A DNA stretch of 64,000 nucleotides from Chitinophagaceae bacterium UBA2375 (GCA_002343985.1 DDTB01000029.1:12753-76752); one strand, 5' to 3'; shown: positions 35,664 through 45,096, counted from the first letter of the stretch. Numbers and translations are program-made. The notes: generated by a model not told the origin, from the letters alone.

Positions 35664-38549
35664 CTAAGCCAATTCCGCTTTCAGGTATTTGCCTGTTAGG
35701 CTGGCTTTCACTTTAACCAAGCCTTCAGGAACACCCTCAAACAAAATCTCACCTCCTCCTGATCCGCCCTCGGGGCCAATATCAATAATGTGATCAGCCA
35801 CTTTGATCATATCAAGGTTATGTTCGATGACTAAAACGGTATTACCGCGCTCCACCAACTTATGCAATACATCGAGCAGGTGCTGTATATCCTGGAAATG
35901 CAATCCGGTTGTGGGTTCATCTAAAATATAAAATGTCCGTCCCGTATCTCTTTTCCCCAGTTCGGTTGCCAGTTTAACGCGCTGTGCCTCACCACCGCTT
36001 AATGTCACGGCGCTTTGGCCAAGGGATATATACCCCAACCCTACTTCCTGCAACACTTTTATTTTCCGGTAAATGAATGGTACGGGTTGAAAAAAATCGA
36101 CGGCTTCATCCACCGTCATATTCAAAACATCGCTGATAGATTTTCCCTTATACCTGATCTCCAGGGTTTCCCGGTTGTACCTTTTCCCATTGCATTTTTC
36201 ACAATGCACATACACATCCGGCAGGAAATTCATTTCAATCACCCTCATACCCCCACCCTCGCAAACTTCGCAACGGCCGCTTTTTACATTAAACGAAAAA
36301 CGTCCGGCATTATACCCGCGTATCTTGGCTTCTGGTACCGCGGCGAACAAAGTACGTATGTCGGTAAAAAATCCGCAGTATGTGGCCGGATTACTTCGGG
36401 GCGTGCGTCCAATCGGGCTTTGATCAATTTCAATGACCTTATCAATATGCTCAAGCCCTTTGATCGACTGATAGGGCAAGGGCTGCATACGCGAGCGATA
36501 ACAATGGTTGCTCAAAATAGGATACAGTGTATCATTGATCAATGTAGACTTGCCGCTTCCGCTCACGCCGGTAACCAGGATCAATTTGCCCAAAGGAAAA
36601 CGTGCCATTACATTCTTCAGATTATTTCCTGATGCGCCAGTCAAAATAATGGCATCACCGTTTCCTTTTCTTCGTGTAGCCGGTACCGGTATTTTTTTCC
36701 TGCCCGATAAATAATCAGCGGTTTCCGTGCCTGATTTCAAAACATCTTCGGGTGTCCCTGCCGCCACGATCTTTCCGCCGTGGATACCCGCCCTTGGCCC
36801 GATATCCACCAGGTGGTCTGCCGCCAGCATGATATCCTTATCATGTTCCACCACCAGTACACTGTTGCCGATATCCCTTAAATTCTGCAAGGCATGGATC
36901 AACCGCTGGTTATCGCGCTGATGCAGGCCAATGCTGGGCTCATCCAGTATATAAGTGATGCCCTGTAATTGTGATCCTATTTGTGTCGCAAGCCGTATGC
37001 GCTGGTACTCACCGCCGCTCAGGCTTTTTGACGGACGGTCAAGCGAAAGATACGACAGTCCAACATCCAGCAAAAACTGTAAACGGTCATGTATTTCTTT
37101 CAGGATATCTTTTGCGATGACCTGTTGTTTGGCGCTTAACTTTGTATAAGACTTTGTGAACCATTGCTGCAATTCATCAAGCCCCATGCGGCTCAGGTCA
37201 GAAATATTCTTGTCAACAACCCTGAACCACTGGCTTTCTTTTCTCAATCTCGAACCCTGGCATGTTTGGCAACTGCGCATCACCATGAACTTTTCCACCC
37301 AGTCACGCAAATACTCTGATGTGTTGGTACCGGTGAACCACCTGCGCAGCATGGTAACGACACCTTCAAATTCTGTGGCATAATACACCGGCCCTTCGGA
37401 TACATCGTTCATATCAACCTCATGTAAACGCATGGCTTCAGGATCTGCATCCGCCTTACCGTATAAGAGGATATTTTTTGCGGCAGGCGATAATTCAACC
37501 CAGGGTTTTTCTAGGCTGATTTTATGTTTGCGCGCAACCTGCTGTACCTGACGGTAGATATAAGCTTCCCGCTCTTCACCCAGGGGAGCCAGGGCACCTT
37601 CGCTGACAGACAACTGGCCATCCGGGATCACCGCCTCCAAATTCACTTCATGCATTGTGCCCAAACCCTTACAGGAAGGGCAAGCGCCATACGGCGAATT
37701 AAATGAAAAACTATTGGGGGATGGCTCCTCGTAACTCAACCCCGTATCAATACACATCAACTGTTTGCTATACTGCAAGAGGCTATTGGTATCATGATCG
37801 AAAATGAACAACAGGTCTTTGCCCATTTGCAAAGATTTCTGCACACTTTGCGCGATCCTTAATTTCATATCGGGTGTCACCTGCAGGCGATCCACCACCA
37901 CTTCAATATCATGGATTTTGTACCGGTCAACCTGCATACGTGGTGCAAGGTCGAGAATCTCACCATCTACCCGCACCTTCACAAAACCCTTTTTCCGGAT
38001 ATCTTCAAACAATTCCCGGTAATGCCCTTTGCGTCCCCTGATCAAAGGCGCGAGCAATGTGATCTTCCTGCCCTTTAAACGGCCATAGATGTGTGCAATA
38101 ATTTCCTCTTCACTGAATTTTACCATCTTCTTACCGGTCTCATAACTATACGCTTCCCCAACCCTCGCAAACAACAATCTCAAAAAATCATACAATTCCG
38201 TAATGGTACCTACCGTACTCCTTGGGTTCTTATTGGTGGTTTTCTGTTCTATTGAAATCACTGGCGACAAGCCTGTAATCTTATCTACATCCGGCCGTTC
38301 CATATCCCCGATAAACTGGCGCGCATAAGCGGAAAAACTTTCCATATACCTGCGCTGGCCTTCGTTGTATAAAGTATCAAAAGCGAGTGAAGACTTACCG
38401 CTGCCGCTGACACCGGTGAAAACTACAAGCTTCTGCTTGGGAATACGGATATCAATATTTTTCAGGTTATGCTCTCGTGCGCCAACTACTTCTATCACAT
38501 CAGCATGTGACTCTTCAGATACCTTTGTTTTAACCTTTGCTTTACTCAT
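35664..38549 (-). CDS. uvrA: UvrABC excinuclease subunit A
   Basis: UvrA recognises bulky DNA lesions and loads UvrB in nucleotide excision repair. The 961-residue product has the duplicated ABC architecture: first Walker A TGVSGSGKSSL (near residue 45), first signature LSGGEYQR, second Walker A GVSGSGKSTL and second signature LSGGEAQRVKLA. It also has the zinc-finger cysteine pairs (CPSC near 310; CEVC...CEKC near 755). I set the start at ATG 38549 (MSKAKVKTKV), because the frame upstream is unlike UvrA and runs into the preceding terminator. It converges with the histidine kinase, stops 15 bases apart. No uvrB or uvrC is nearby, as is common. Confidence 0.97.
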   Translation of the reverse strand: MSKAKVKTKVSEESHADVIEVVGAREHNLKNIDIRIPKQKLVVFTGVSGSGKSSLAFDTLYNEGQRRYMESFSAYARQFIGDMERPDVDKITGLSPVISIEQKTTNKNPRSTVGTITELYDFLRLLFARVGEAYSYETGKKMVKFSEEEIIAHIYGRLKGRKITLLAPLIRGRKGHYRELFEDIRKKGFVKVRVDGEILDLAPRMQVDRYKIHDIEVVVDRLQVTPDMKLRIAQSVQKSLQMGKDLLFIFDHDTNSLLQYSKQLMCIDTGLSYEEPSPNSFSFNSPYGACPSCKGLGTMHEVNLEAVIPDGQLSVSEGALAPLGEEREAYIYRQVQQVARKHKISLEKPWVELSPAAKNILLYGKADADPEAMRLHEVDMNDVSEGPVYYATEFEGVVTMLRRWFTGTNTSEYLRDWVEKFMVMRSCQTCQGSRLRKESQWFRVVDKNISDLSRMGLDELQQWFTKSYTKLSAKQQVIAKDILKEIHDRLQFLLDVGLSYLSLDRPSKSLSGGEYQRIRLATQIGSQLQGITYILDEPSIGLHQRDNQRLIHALQNLRDIGNSVLVVEHDKDIMLAADHLVDIGPRAGIHGGKIVAAGTPEDVLKSGTETADYLSGRKKIPVPATRRKGNGDAIILTGASGNNLKNVMARFPLGKLILVTGVSGSGKSTLINDTLYPILSNHCYRSRMQPLPYQSIKGLEHIDKVIEIDQSPIGRTPRSNPATYCGFFTDIRTLFAAVPEAKIRGYNAGRFSFNVKSGRCEVCEGGGMRVIEMNFLPDVYVHCEKCNGKRYNRETLEIRYKGKSISDVLNMTVDEAVDFFQPVPFIYRKIKVLQEVGLGYISLGQSAVTLSGGEAQRVKLATELGKRDTGRTFYILDEPTTGLHFQDIQHLLDVLHKLVERGNTVLVIEHNLDMIKVADHIIDIGPEGGSGGGEILFEGVPEGLVKVKASLTGKYLKAELA

Positions 38550-38569
38550 AAAATGGGGCTGTAAAGATA

Positions 38570-38611
38570 CAAATAAAGAACCCTGCCAAATAGGAATCAA
38601 ATGACAGGGTT
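38570..38611 (-). terminator. Probable terminator after the S9 peptidase
   Basis: On the minus strand AACCCTGTCA (38611-38602) pairs with TGGCAGGGTT (38588-38579) across a 13-base loop with one G-U pair, followed by a T-rich tail (CTTTATTTG). It would separate the S9 peptidase transcript from uvrA. Confidence 0.5.
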
Positions 38612-38654
38612 ATGATAACAAATCGTGTTCAGGAAGGTTTCAATGCGTACCTTA

Positions 38655-40586
38655 TTATTCCAGGAGGTATTTACGCATAAACATAACCGTTGCGTAACGC
38701 TGAAAATCGGCATTGGCTTTTTTCCTGAAACCATGCCCTTCGTCCTTTGCCTCCAGGTACCATACCTCGCCGCCATTCGCCTTCACTTTATCTGCCATTT
38801 GAACAGCTTCCGTTCTGGGTACCCGGGGATCATTCCCGCCCTGAACAATGAATAATGGTTTGGTGATCTTTCCGGCATTGGTCAGGGGCGATATTTTTTC
38901 CAAAAAGGCATACATGGCCGTGTCGCGCTCATCCCCATATTCCACGCGGCGTAAATCCCTGCGGTAGCTTTCTGTATTTTTTAAAAACGTATTGAAATTG
39001 GAAATACCAACCACATCAAGCCCGCAACGGATGCGGTCATTGTAATGTGTGGCAACGGCGAGGGTCATATACCCTCCATAACTGCCGCCCGTCACCATCA
39101 CGCGGCTGGCATCCAGCTCAGGCTGTTGGGCAATCCAATCCAGTAAGGCACCGATATCTTTCACCGACTCTTCCCTTTTCATGCCATTATCCAGGGCAAT
39201 AAATGTTTTACCAAACCCTGCGGAACCGCGGACATTCGGAAAAATCATGACCACGCCCATTTCATTCAGGAAAAAATTATTTGATCCCAGGAACACAGGC
39301 CTCGATTGGCCTTCAGGTCCCCCATGAATGTTGATGACCACTGGCCTCTTGCCATTAAAACGCGGGTGCGCGCCATAATAAAAACCGCTGATCTCCAACC
39401 CGTCAAAACTTTTCCAGGTTACCAGCCTGGGCTCACTGAGTTGATCCGGCGCCATTCCACCCATCTCACTTTCCGTCCAACGCTCTGCTTTTTTGGTTGT
39501 GATGTCAACCACATAGATATCGGAAGCAGACCTGGCGGTATTCACAGACAATGCGATATCCTTGCCGTTGCGATGGAAATCAGGGCGCGAATACACACCC
39601 ACCGGCAATCCATCTATTTTCGAATATGCCTTACCGGTAGTTTGGAGGTGGTATAACACAGATTGCCCCGCTTCGTTTGTAATAAAAACGAGCTGCTTTC
39701 CATCTTCCGACAAGTCAAACCCATCCACATCCCAGTTCATCTTACTGATATAATCTACAGACCTGCTGGCCAGGTTCATATAGGCCAGTCTTTTAAATTT
39801 GAAATCCTGGTCAGACAGGAAATAGATTCCCCGTCCATCCTTTGCAAATTTTGCCTGCCCGTACGACACTTTCTTTCCATCCTTCCCTGTCAGCATCTCC
39901 ATGGCGCCTGTTGCAATTTCGGCTAACCAGTACCGTGATTCATTGGCTGATATATATTCCATCAACAACAACTGCTTATCATCCGGCGACCAGTCCAGCA
40001 CGCCCCAGCCCCCGCCTTTTAACTGCAATACCTGCTTTTCAGACGAAGGGTTTGCCGGATCCATGATATAAATATCCCGGTCGGCGCCATTGCGTTTTGT
40101 TGACGCATAGGCCATTTGTTTCCCCGAACGGCTCCATAATGGTGAACTGTTTTGCGAACGGCCACCATCTGTGATCAATACCGTTTTCCCTGTTTCAAGG
40201 TCAAGGCGGTACAGTTGCGCAAATTCATTTCCGCCAGCATCCTTACTAAAAATCACATATTTACCCTGTAATGGTTCATAACTGCCTGAACTCACGGCGT
40301 CCTCAAAGAATGTCATCTGCCTGCGGGCACCCATGGGCATGGCCAGTTGATGCAGTTGATTTGTATTGCCAAACCGTGTACTGATCAGCATACTGCGGTT
40401 TATCGGATGCCAACCTGCAAATCCTGCACTCCTCGATTCGGAGTAAAACTGCATTTCTTCCTTAATTGAAAGAGGAATTGAAGGGATGCCATCCACTATT
40501 AAATTATTGCCGGGCGCAATTACAGCCGGCTGCTGGGCCAGGGCCATTTGTGAACAAAGCAAAAAAGAGAAGAACCATTTTTTCAT
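38655..40586 (-). CDS. Secreted prolyl-oligopeptidase-family (S9) serine peptidase
   Basis: A 643-residue exported peptidase of the S9 acyl-peptide hydrolase/dipeptidyl-peptidase group. The signal peptide covers residues 1-17 (MALAQ). A beta-propeller with WD/TolB-like repeats runs from about 50 to 380 (for example SSPLWSRSGKQMAYAS, GVLDWSPDDKQLLLM). The C-terminal alpha/beta-hydrolase carries the nucleophile in GGSYGGYM, the acid in VQGGNDPRVP and the His in KDEGHGFRK. The oxyanion block NIHGGPEGQSRP is present. All three catalytic residues are intact. It probably degrades peptides in the periplasm. It follows a strong terminator and is its own transcription unit. Confidence 0.93.
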   Translation of the reverse strand: MKKWFFSFLLCSQMALAQQPAVIAPGNNLIVDGIPSIPLSIKEEMQFYSESRSAGFAGWHPINRSMLISTRFGNTNQLHQLAMPMGARRQMTFFEDAVSSGSYEPLQGKYVIFSKDAGGNEFAQLYRLDLETGKTVLITDGGRSQNSSPLWSRSGKQMAYASTKRNGADRDIYIMDPANPSSEKQVLQLKGGGWGVLDWSPDDKQLLLMEYISANESRYWLAEIATGAMEMLTGKDGKKVSYGQAKFAKDGRGIYFLSDQDFKFKRLAYMNLASRSVDYISKMNWDVDGFDLSEDGKQLVFITNEAGQSVLYHLQTTGKAYSKIDGLPVGVYSRPDFHRNGKDIALSVNTARSASDIYVVDITTKKAERWTESEMGGMAPDQLSEPRLVTWKSFDGLEISGFYYGAHPRFNGKRPVVINIHGGPEGQSRPVFLGSNNFFLNEMGVVMIFPNVRGSAGFGKTFIALDNGMKREESVKDIGALLDWIAQQPELDASRVMVTGGSYGGYMTLAVATHYNDRIRCGLDVVGISNFNTFLKNTESYRRDLRRVEYGDERDTAMYAFLEKISPLTNAGKITKPLFIVQGGNDPRVPRTEAVQMADKVKANGGEVWYLEAKDEGHGFRKKANADFQRYATVMFMRKYLLE

Positions 40587-40649
40587 TGCATATAATTTTC
40601 AGGAAAATACTGCAAACAGTTGAATTAGTAAGAAAAGCTTGAAGAATGG

Positions 40650-40690
40650 ACAAAAAAACAGGTTGAAGAATGTTCATCCTTCAACCTGTT
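40650..40690 (-). terminator. Strong terminator after the 302-residue DUF4476 gene
   Basis: Read on the minus strand, AACAGGTTGAAG (40690-40679) pairs with CTTCAACCTGTT (40668-40657), a perfect 12-bp stem with a 10-base loop, followed by a run of T. It ends the DUF4476 transcript before the S9 peptidase gene. Confidence 0.85.
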
Positions 40691-40710
40691 CCCATAAATC
40701 ATATGAAAGC

Positions 40711-41619
40711 TTATGGCCTTTGTGTGCGGATAAATTCGCTCAGGTCAGTTTTGCTGGAATCAAAGGAAAAAACATTACTCACCTTAAAATAGTTGCCCTG
40801 GTCAGTTGTGAAGCGGTATGCGTATTTGGCGAAATCAAGTTTTCCTTCTTCAAAAGAAAATAAATTACAAATAGCGACAACCTGGTCAGTGCTGAGGCAG
40901 TTTGCTGACGCGATGGTTTTGGCTGTCGACAACTTGGTATCATCAAAAGCGGCATCCTTAATAGTTGCCAGTGCAGCATTAAAATCATTCTGGCGCATGG
41001 GCCATCCATTGCAACCATTGCGGCCCCTCGGCGGGTTTGAACCCATGTTAGACGAACTGGTGGTTGTAGTAGTTGTGGAAGAACTGGTAAATACATCATC
41101 CGGTTCATTGATCACCACGTTCATGCTAACGCCCGGTACATTGATGCTGGCGCTGGCCGCATTGGTTGTGGTGGTAGTGGTGGTTTGACGCACAACACCG
41201 CCGCCTACTACGTCTATTCGCTCGCCAAAACGATGTACATAAGTTCCTGATGGCGCAATGAAGTTTTCCTGAACGGGAATAGCCGAGAAATAATTCATTT
41301 TGGGCTTACCCTGTTTGTCGCGACGGATCTTGTACGTAACATCCATGAATGTTCCGTCGGCATCAGTCACTAAGAGGTTATTCTTGCTGATGGAAGCCAT
41401 GCTTTGATCGGCAAAAATGATTTTAGCATTGTAATATGGCTGAGGCAGTTCCTCAATCCGGATATTCGACTGCGGTTCTTCATTTTGCTTCTCACCATTC
41501 AGAACAAGAAAAAACTTATCGCCATCTTCTGAGAAAATGGTCAGGTTGCCGGTGCGTTGCATTTGCGCCTGGCCAAAAAACGGGATGCATAAAGCAATGA
41601 GTAAAAAATATTTCGTCAT
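40711..41619 (-). CDS. Secreted DUF4476 protein (paralogue B, one N-terminal module)
   Basis: A 302-residue exported protein. It has a signal peptide (1-19, FGQAQ) and one copy of a beta-rich module of about 90 residues (24-114: GNLTIFSEDGDKFFLVLNGEK to MDVTYKIRRDKQGKPKMNYFSAIP). A Thr/Ser-rich linker follows with two runs of Thr (near 145-152 and 182-187), then the C-terminal DUF4476 domain (207-302). The module is clearly homologous to the two copies in the neighbouring 444-residue protein. DUF4476 has no established activity. The gene follows that paralogue after 119 bases and ends at a strong terminator. Confidence 0.82.
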   Translation of the reverse strand: MTKYFLLIALCIPFFGQAQMQRTGNLTIFSEDGDKFFLVLNGEKQNEEPQSNIRIEELPQPYYNAKIIFADQSMASISKNNLLVTDADGTFMDVTYKIRRDKQGKPKMNYFSAIPVQENFIAPSGTYVHRFGERIDVVGGGVVRQTTTTTTTNAASASINVPGVSMNVVINEPDDVFTSSSTTTTTTSSSNMGSNPPRGRNGCNGWPMRQNDFNAALATIKDAAFDDTKLSTAKTIASANCLSTDQVVAICNLFSFEEGKLDFAKYAYRFTTDQGNYFKVSNVFSFDSSKTDLSEFIRTQRP

Positions 41620-41738
41620 ATATAATTGGTTTTTGATGCAGCTAAAATATATAAAAATTCATAGGATGTATGTTAAATAGCGCTTCCAACAAAAGATTAA
41701 CAGATCATCCCCTCATGTGAAAAATTATTGTTAACAAG

Positions 41739-43073
41739 TCACCATTTGATCATTGCCCTGAATGCCTGTTTTGATGCATCTTTTTGAAACAGGTTCAAAG
41801 CCCTGTGGTAATTGCGGTAATCGATGGTCCTGCTGAATGCCTTCCGTACAAGTTCCAGCCTCAATTCTTCCTTTCCAATCAGGCTTGCGAGTTCAATCAC
41901 CTGGTCGGTGTTTACACAATTATTTGAAACCAGTTTTTGGGCAATGGCAAGTTTATCCTTGTCGGTTTTTGCCTGTTCCATATTTTTCTTTGCATCACTG
42001 AATTCGGTTTTCCATACCGGCCATTCATTGGCACAGGCCCAATCTTCGGGTTCTGAAATGACCGGGTTGACTTTTGCCGCTGGAGCCCCCGCTTTAGGTT
42101 GATCCTTGACCTGTGGCTTTACGGGCTGCTTTGCAGGTTCGGCTTTTTGTTTGTTGTCGTTTTTTGCCAAGGCCGGTTTATCCTTTGCCGGTTCTTTTGC
42201 CAATGGCTTTGCAGGTAATTCCTCTTTTACTGCAGGCTTGGAAGACGCTTCAACAACAGGCTTTGCAGCTGTTTCACTTTTCACGACAGGCTTCTCCAAC
42301 TGTGGCTTTGCATCTGCAATGGCTTTGCCAGGTTCCTGCCAACGGTACACAACCGTACCGGGTATGCTGAGCCGGCGCCTGCCGGTTGGGTTCATGGCAT
42401 AAAAACGAAGTTTGCTTGACTGATCACTGCGGGTAATTTTATACGTCGCGTCCATCAACACATCATCTCCATCAGATACAGATACCGTGTTCTTGCTTAT
42501 GGCAGAAAATTTTCTGTCTGCATAAACCACCCGTACCTGGTAATACAATTCAGTCAATCCTTCTACCCTTACCGATGATTGGGCAACCGTATTCATCTGC
42601 ACGCCGTTCAGGTATAGGAAAAAATTGTCACCTGCTTCCGAAAACACTTGTATGCTGCCTGTCGCTTGATCCTCCGTAACCTTCACATCAGTCGCCACTA
42701 TGGCTTTATCATCCTTATCCACTGCAGTGCCCTTAGGCGGGTTGATGGAATAAAATTTTATACGATGGGTATTGCCGCTTCTGGTTACCTTATACATGGC
42801 ATCCATCAAATTATCTTCGCCATCCGATACCGCCAGATTGCTTTTGCTGATGGCCGGAAATGACTGATTGGCGAAAACCAGCTTCACCTGGTAAAAAGAT
42901 TGGTTCAACCCACTCACTTTTACTTCGGTATCAGGCCGCATATTTCTTTGTTCCCCGTTGAGGTATAAGAAAAACGGGTCTTTGTCAGCGGAGAATACTG
43001 TGATGGAGCCTGTTTGGCCACTCGCAATGATCGCGAAGCAATAAACCAGGCAAGATATAAAAATGTGTTTCAT
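41739..43073 (-). CDS. Secreted DUF4476 protein (paralogue C, two N-terminal modules)
   Basis: A 444-residue exported protein. It has a signal peptide (1-19) and module copy 1 (22-112, GSITVFSADKDPFFLYLNGEQ), then module copy 2 (139-229, GSIQVFSEAGDNFFLYLNGVQ). A linker of about 100 residues rich in Lys, Pro, Ala and Glu follows (240-340, repeated KPV/KPA/EPAK units), then DUF4476 (350-444). The long extended linker suggests a spacer through the periplasm or cell wall. Each module repeats the order strand-LNG-MDxxYKxxR-FYxxNP. The start lies 16 bases after the stop of the type-B-CTD protein, so the two are probably co-transcribed, with paralogue B next. Function unknown. Confidence 0.82.
   Translation of the reverse strand: MKHIFISCLVYCFAIIASGQTGSITVFSADKDPFFLYLNGEQRNMRPDTEVKVSGLNQSFYQVKLVFANQSFPAISKSNLAVSDGEDNLMDAMYKVTRSGNTHRIKFYSINPPKGTAVDKDDKAIVATDVKVTEDQATGSIQVFSEAGDNFFLYLNGVQMNTVAQSSVRVEGLTELYYQVRVVYADRKFSAISKNTVSVSDGDDVLMDATYKITRSDQSSKLRFYAMNPTGRRRLSIPGTVVYRWQEPGKAIADAKPQLEKPVVKSETAAKPVVEASSKPAVKEELPAKPLAKEPAKDKPALAKNDNKQKAEPAKQPVKPQVKDQPKAGAPAAKVNPVISEPEDWACANEWPVWKTEFSDAKKNMEQAKTDKDKLAIAQKLVSNNCVNTDQVIELASLIGKEELRLELVRKAFSRTIDYRNYHRALNLFQKDASKQAFRAMIKW
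42387..43010 (-). repeat. Tandem duplicated ~90-codon module
   Basis: Two homologous coding blocks (about 43010-42738 and 42659-42387) encode the same beta-rich module inside one gene, joined by a 26-residue spacer. A third copy lies in the adjacent gene at about 41550-41275. Shared positions include FFLYLNG, the YxxKxxFA/YA strand, AISK and MDAxYKxTR. Confidence 0.75.
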
Positions 43074-43089
43074 GTTGATCGGTTACTTG

Positions 43090-44985
43090 TCATCGGATGA
43101 GTGTGACAGACCCTGAACGGGTTTGCCTGTTTCCACCCAGGTTAAAAGTACATATCCATGCGCATGTTTGCGGATCCAGTTTTTTCCCTAAAAACGTACC
43201 ATCCCATTTCCTTGTGGGGTCAATGGATGTAAACATAAGCTGGCCCCAGCGATTATACACCCTTAACGTATATTCACGTAAAACCGTTACATCACCGGCC
43301 GGGCCAAAGCGGTCGTTTAACCCATTATCATCCGGTGAAAAAGCATTTGGAAAATAGACTTCATTGCACTCCACTTTTACACGGACACTGGCTGTGCCCT
43401 GGCAACCATTCGCATCCACTACTGTCACCGTATATGTTCCCGTTTCCTGCGCCCTGAACTCGGGTTGTGTTGACCCATCCTGCCACCTGTATGAAGAGAA
43501 AGTTCCGGGTTTAAGTATGATGGTTTCACCCGGGCAAATTATCCTGTCCGCGCCGAGGCTTACGGATACAGGGGCTTCATCATTCATGACTGCGATATTA
43601 CTCAGTACAGAGGAGCAGCCATTGGCATCAGTTATAGTCAGGCTGTATGTGCCTTCTGCCAGGCCATCATTCACTGGTAACCCCGTTCCGTTCGACCATG
43701 CGTACGTATAAACAGGGGTGCCTCCGGTAACAATTGCTTCAATTTTACCATTGTTGGCCCCACAGCGTTCATCCGTTACCGTTGTATTTACGGAAAGCGC
43801 AGGTGGCTCAGATATCTGAACAGGTACATTCAGCACACATCCGGTACCAGGGCCTGTCACCTGCACCGAATAATTGCCCGCGCCGAGATTCACCGCAGTC
43901 GCGGTTGTTTGCGCCGGACTGGTATTCCAGGAATATGTGTATGATGCGGATGAAGGGTTTGCATCCACTACAGCCGAAGCCGATTGGTCCCCATTGCAAT
44001 TGATTGAAGACAGCACGCGGGTGTTGGCTTCAAATACCGTAACGTCAGCAGTCGATACAACCGGCGCGCCCGACAAGAAACTAACAGTCAGGGATACACG
44101 ATAGGTGCCGGGGGCTGAAAATACATGCGAAGGGTTGGCATTGGAGGATGTATTTGATGCACCGCTGGATGGGTCGCCGAAATTCCAGGAATAAGCCGCC
44201 GCGCAATCTGATGCCGTGGAAGAAAATGATATTGTCCTGCTGGCGCCGCAACTGAAACTGAAAGACGCACTGTTTGGGGCTGCTTCCCGGATTTCGATAT
44301 TATCCAGGGCAAAACCGTCAAATGCGTTACAAATACGGCCAGAACCGAAACCGAAACGGAACAATACTTTTGGCTGGCCGGCCAGCATATTTAGTGTATG
44401 CCTTGCCGTTACCCACTGGCCGCTTCCCTGTCCGCCGCGGCATCCGCCTCCGCTGGACTGAATATTGCCCGACCATCCCGGCCTGTCGCCAAGGAACTGT
44501 ACCTGCGGATAATTGTACCAGTTGGTCCCCAGGCAGGTGCTGTTCGAAGCCTCGGAGCCAAGTACCGCCCAACTGGCCCCTTCATCAATGGAGTACTGCA
44601 GGTTTGCGCCATCAAATTGCAATTCCGTTTCCCAAAAAATACTAAGCCTGATTTCTGGGTTTGTCAGCGTACTGAAATCAAAACAAGGGCTTTGCAGCCA
44701 TGAATTTTCATTGTCGTTATATGCACCTCCGGTCAAACCACCGGTCACCCAACACCTGGTTCCGTTTGCCGCACTGTTAATGACAGGTTTAGACGGGCTA
44801 CCTGAGGCCCATGAGGATGCCGTACCACCGGATACCCAATTGCCGTTACTGGTTTCAAAGCCTTCGGTATAAGGGAAACTGCTGATCGGGCTGGCGCATT
44901 GCGCCTTCAACCGCACAGCATACATACTCATACAAGCCAGCATGATCAGCGAAAAGAAGAGCCTCGTATGGGTGCGTAATAACAT
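43090..44985 (-). CDS. PKD/SprB-repeat surface protein with type B T9SS sorting domain
   Basis: A 631-residue protein exported by Sec and then by the type IX system. It has a signal peptide (1-30, AVRLKAQ) and a MAM/jelly-roll-like N-terminal domain (about 40-245: FEIRLS-type strands, FDGFALDNIEIRE). A PKD domain follows (250-320; YSWNFGDP), then SprB-like Ig repeats ending in GNYSVQVTGPG and GTYSLTITDANGCS, and a final gliding-motility-associated C-terminal domain (FPNAFSPDDNGLNDRFG, YNRWGQLMF, WDGTFLG). That last domain is the type B T9SS signal. The ATG at 44985 gives a proper signal peptide and follows a TACCTTTG at 45001-45008; the upstream in-frame start would read through the promoter. 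Likely a cell-surface adhesin or matrix protein. Confidence 0.88.
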   Translation of the reverse strand: MLLRTHTRLFFSLIMLACMSMYAVRLKAQCASPISSFPYTEGFETSNGNWVSGGTASSWASGSPSKPVINSAANGTRCWVTGGLTGGAYNDNENSWLQSPCFDFSTLTNPEIRLSIFWETELQFDGANLQYSIDEGASWAVLGSEASNSTCLGTNWYNYPQVQFLGDRPGWSGNIQSSGGGCRGGQGSGQWVTARHTLNMLAGQPKVLFRFGFGSGRICNAFDGFALDNIEIREAAPNSASFSFSCGASRTISFSSTASDCAAAYSWNFGDPSSGASNTSSNANPSHVFSAPGTYRVSLTVSFLSGAPVVSTADVTVFEANTRVLSSINCNGDQSASAVVDANPSSASYTYSWNTSPAQTTATAVNLGAGNYSVQVTGPGTGCVLNVPVQISEPPALSVNTTVTDERCGANNGKIEAIVTGGTPVYTYAWSNGTGLPVNDGLAEGTYSLTITDANGCSSVLSNIAVMNDEAPVSVSLGADRIICPGETIILKPGTFSSYRWQDGSTQPEFRAQETGTYTVTVVDANGCQGTASVRVKVECNEVYFPNAFSPDDNGLNDRFGPAGDVTVLREYTLRVYNRWGQLMFTSIDPTRKWDGTFLGKKLDPQTCAWICTFNLGGNRQTRSGSVTLIR

Positions 44986-45000
44986 ATCCGGTAGGGCCTG

Positions 45001-45008
45001 CAAAGGTA
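45001..45008 (-). promoter_or_regulatory. -7 element of the type-B-CTD protein gene
   Basis: The minus strand reads TACCTTTG here, 15 bases ahead of the ATG at 44985. It supports that start codon and probably drives the gene together with the two DUF4476 genes behind it. Confidence 0.55.
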
Positions 45009-45096
45009 CATGGAATGCGCCAAAAAGCGGCTTTCCCATGACTCAAGACTGTTAAAAACAAGGCATCCTGCGGAAAGGTTATCCACAAATTATATG

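Noticed and set aside
38625..38855. 76-residue plus-strand frame opposite the 3' end of the S9 peptidase
   Set aside because: It is antisense to the catalytic domain of the S9 peptidase and has no independent support.
41043..41190. Short repeat-like DNA (GTGGTGGTAG-type) in paralogue B, considered as a minisatellite or CRISPR-like array
   Set aside because: It encodes in-frame Thr runs of the DUF4476 protein linker; there are no spaced identical repeats as in a CRISPR array.
42060..42310. GCTTTGC/GGTTT-type repetition in paralogue C, considered as a DNA repeat
   Set aside because: It is the coding sequence of the Lys/Pro/Ala-rich linker; the repetition is at the amino-acid composition level.
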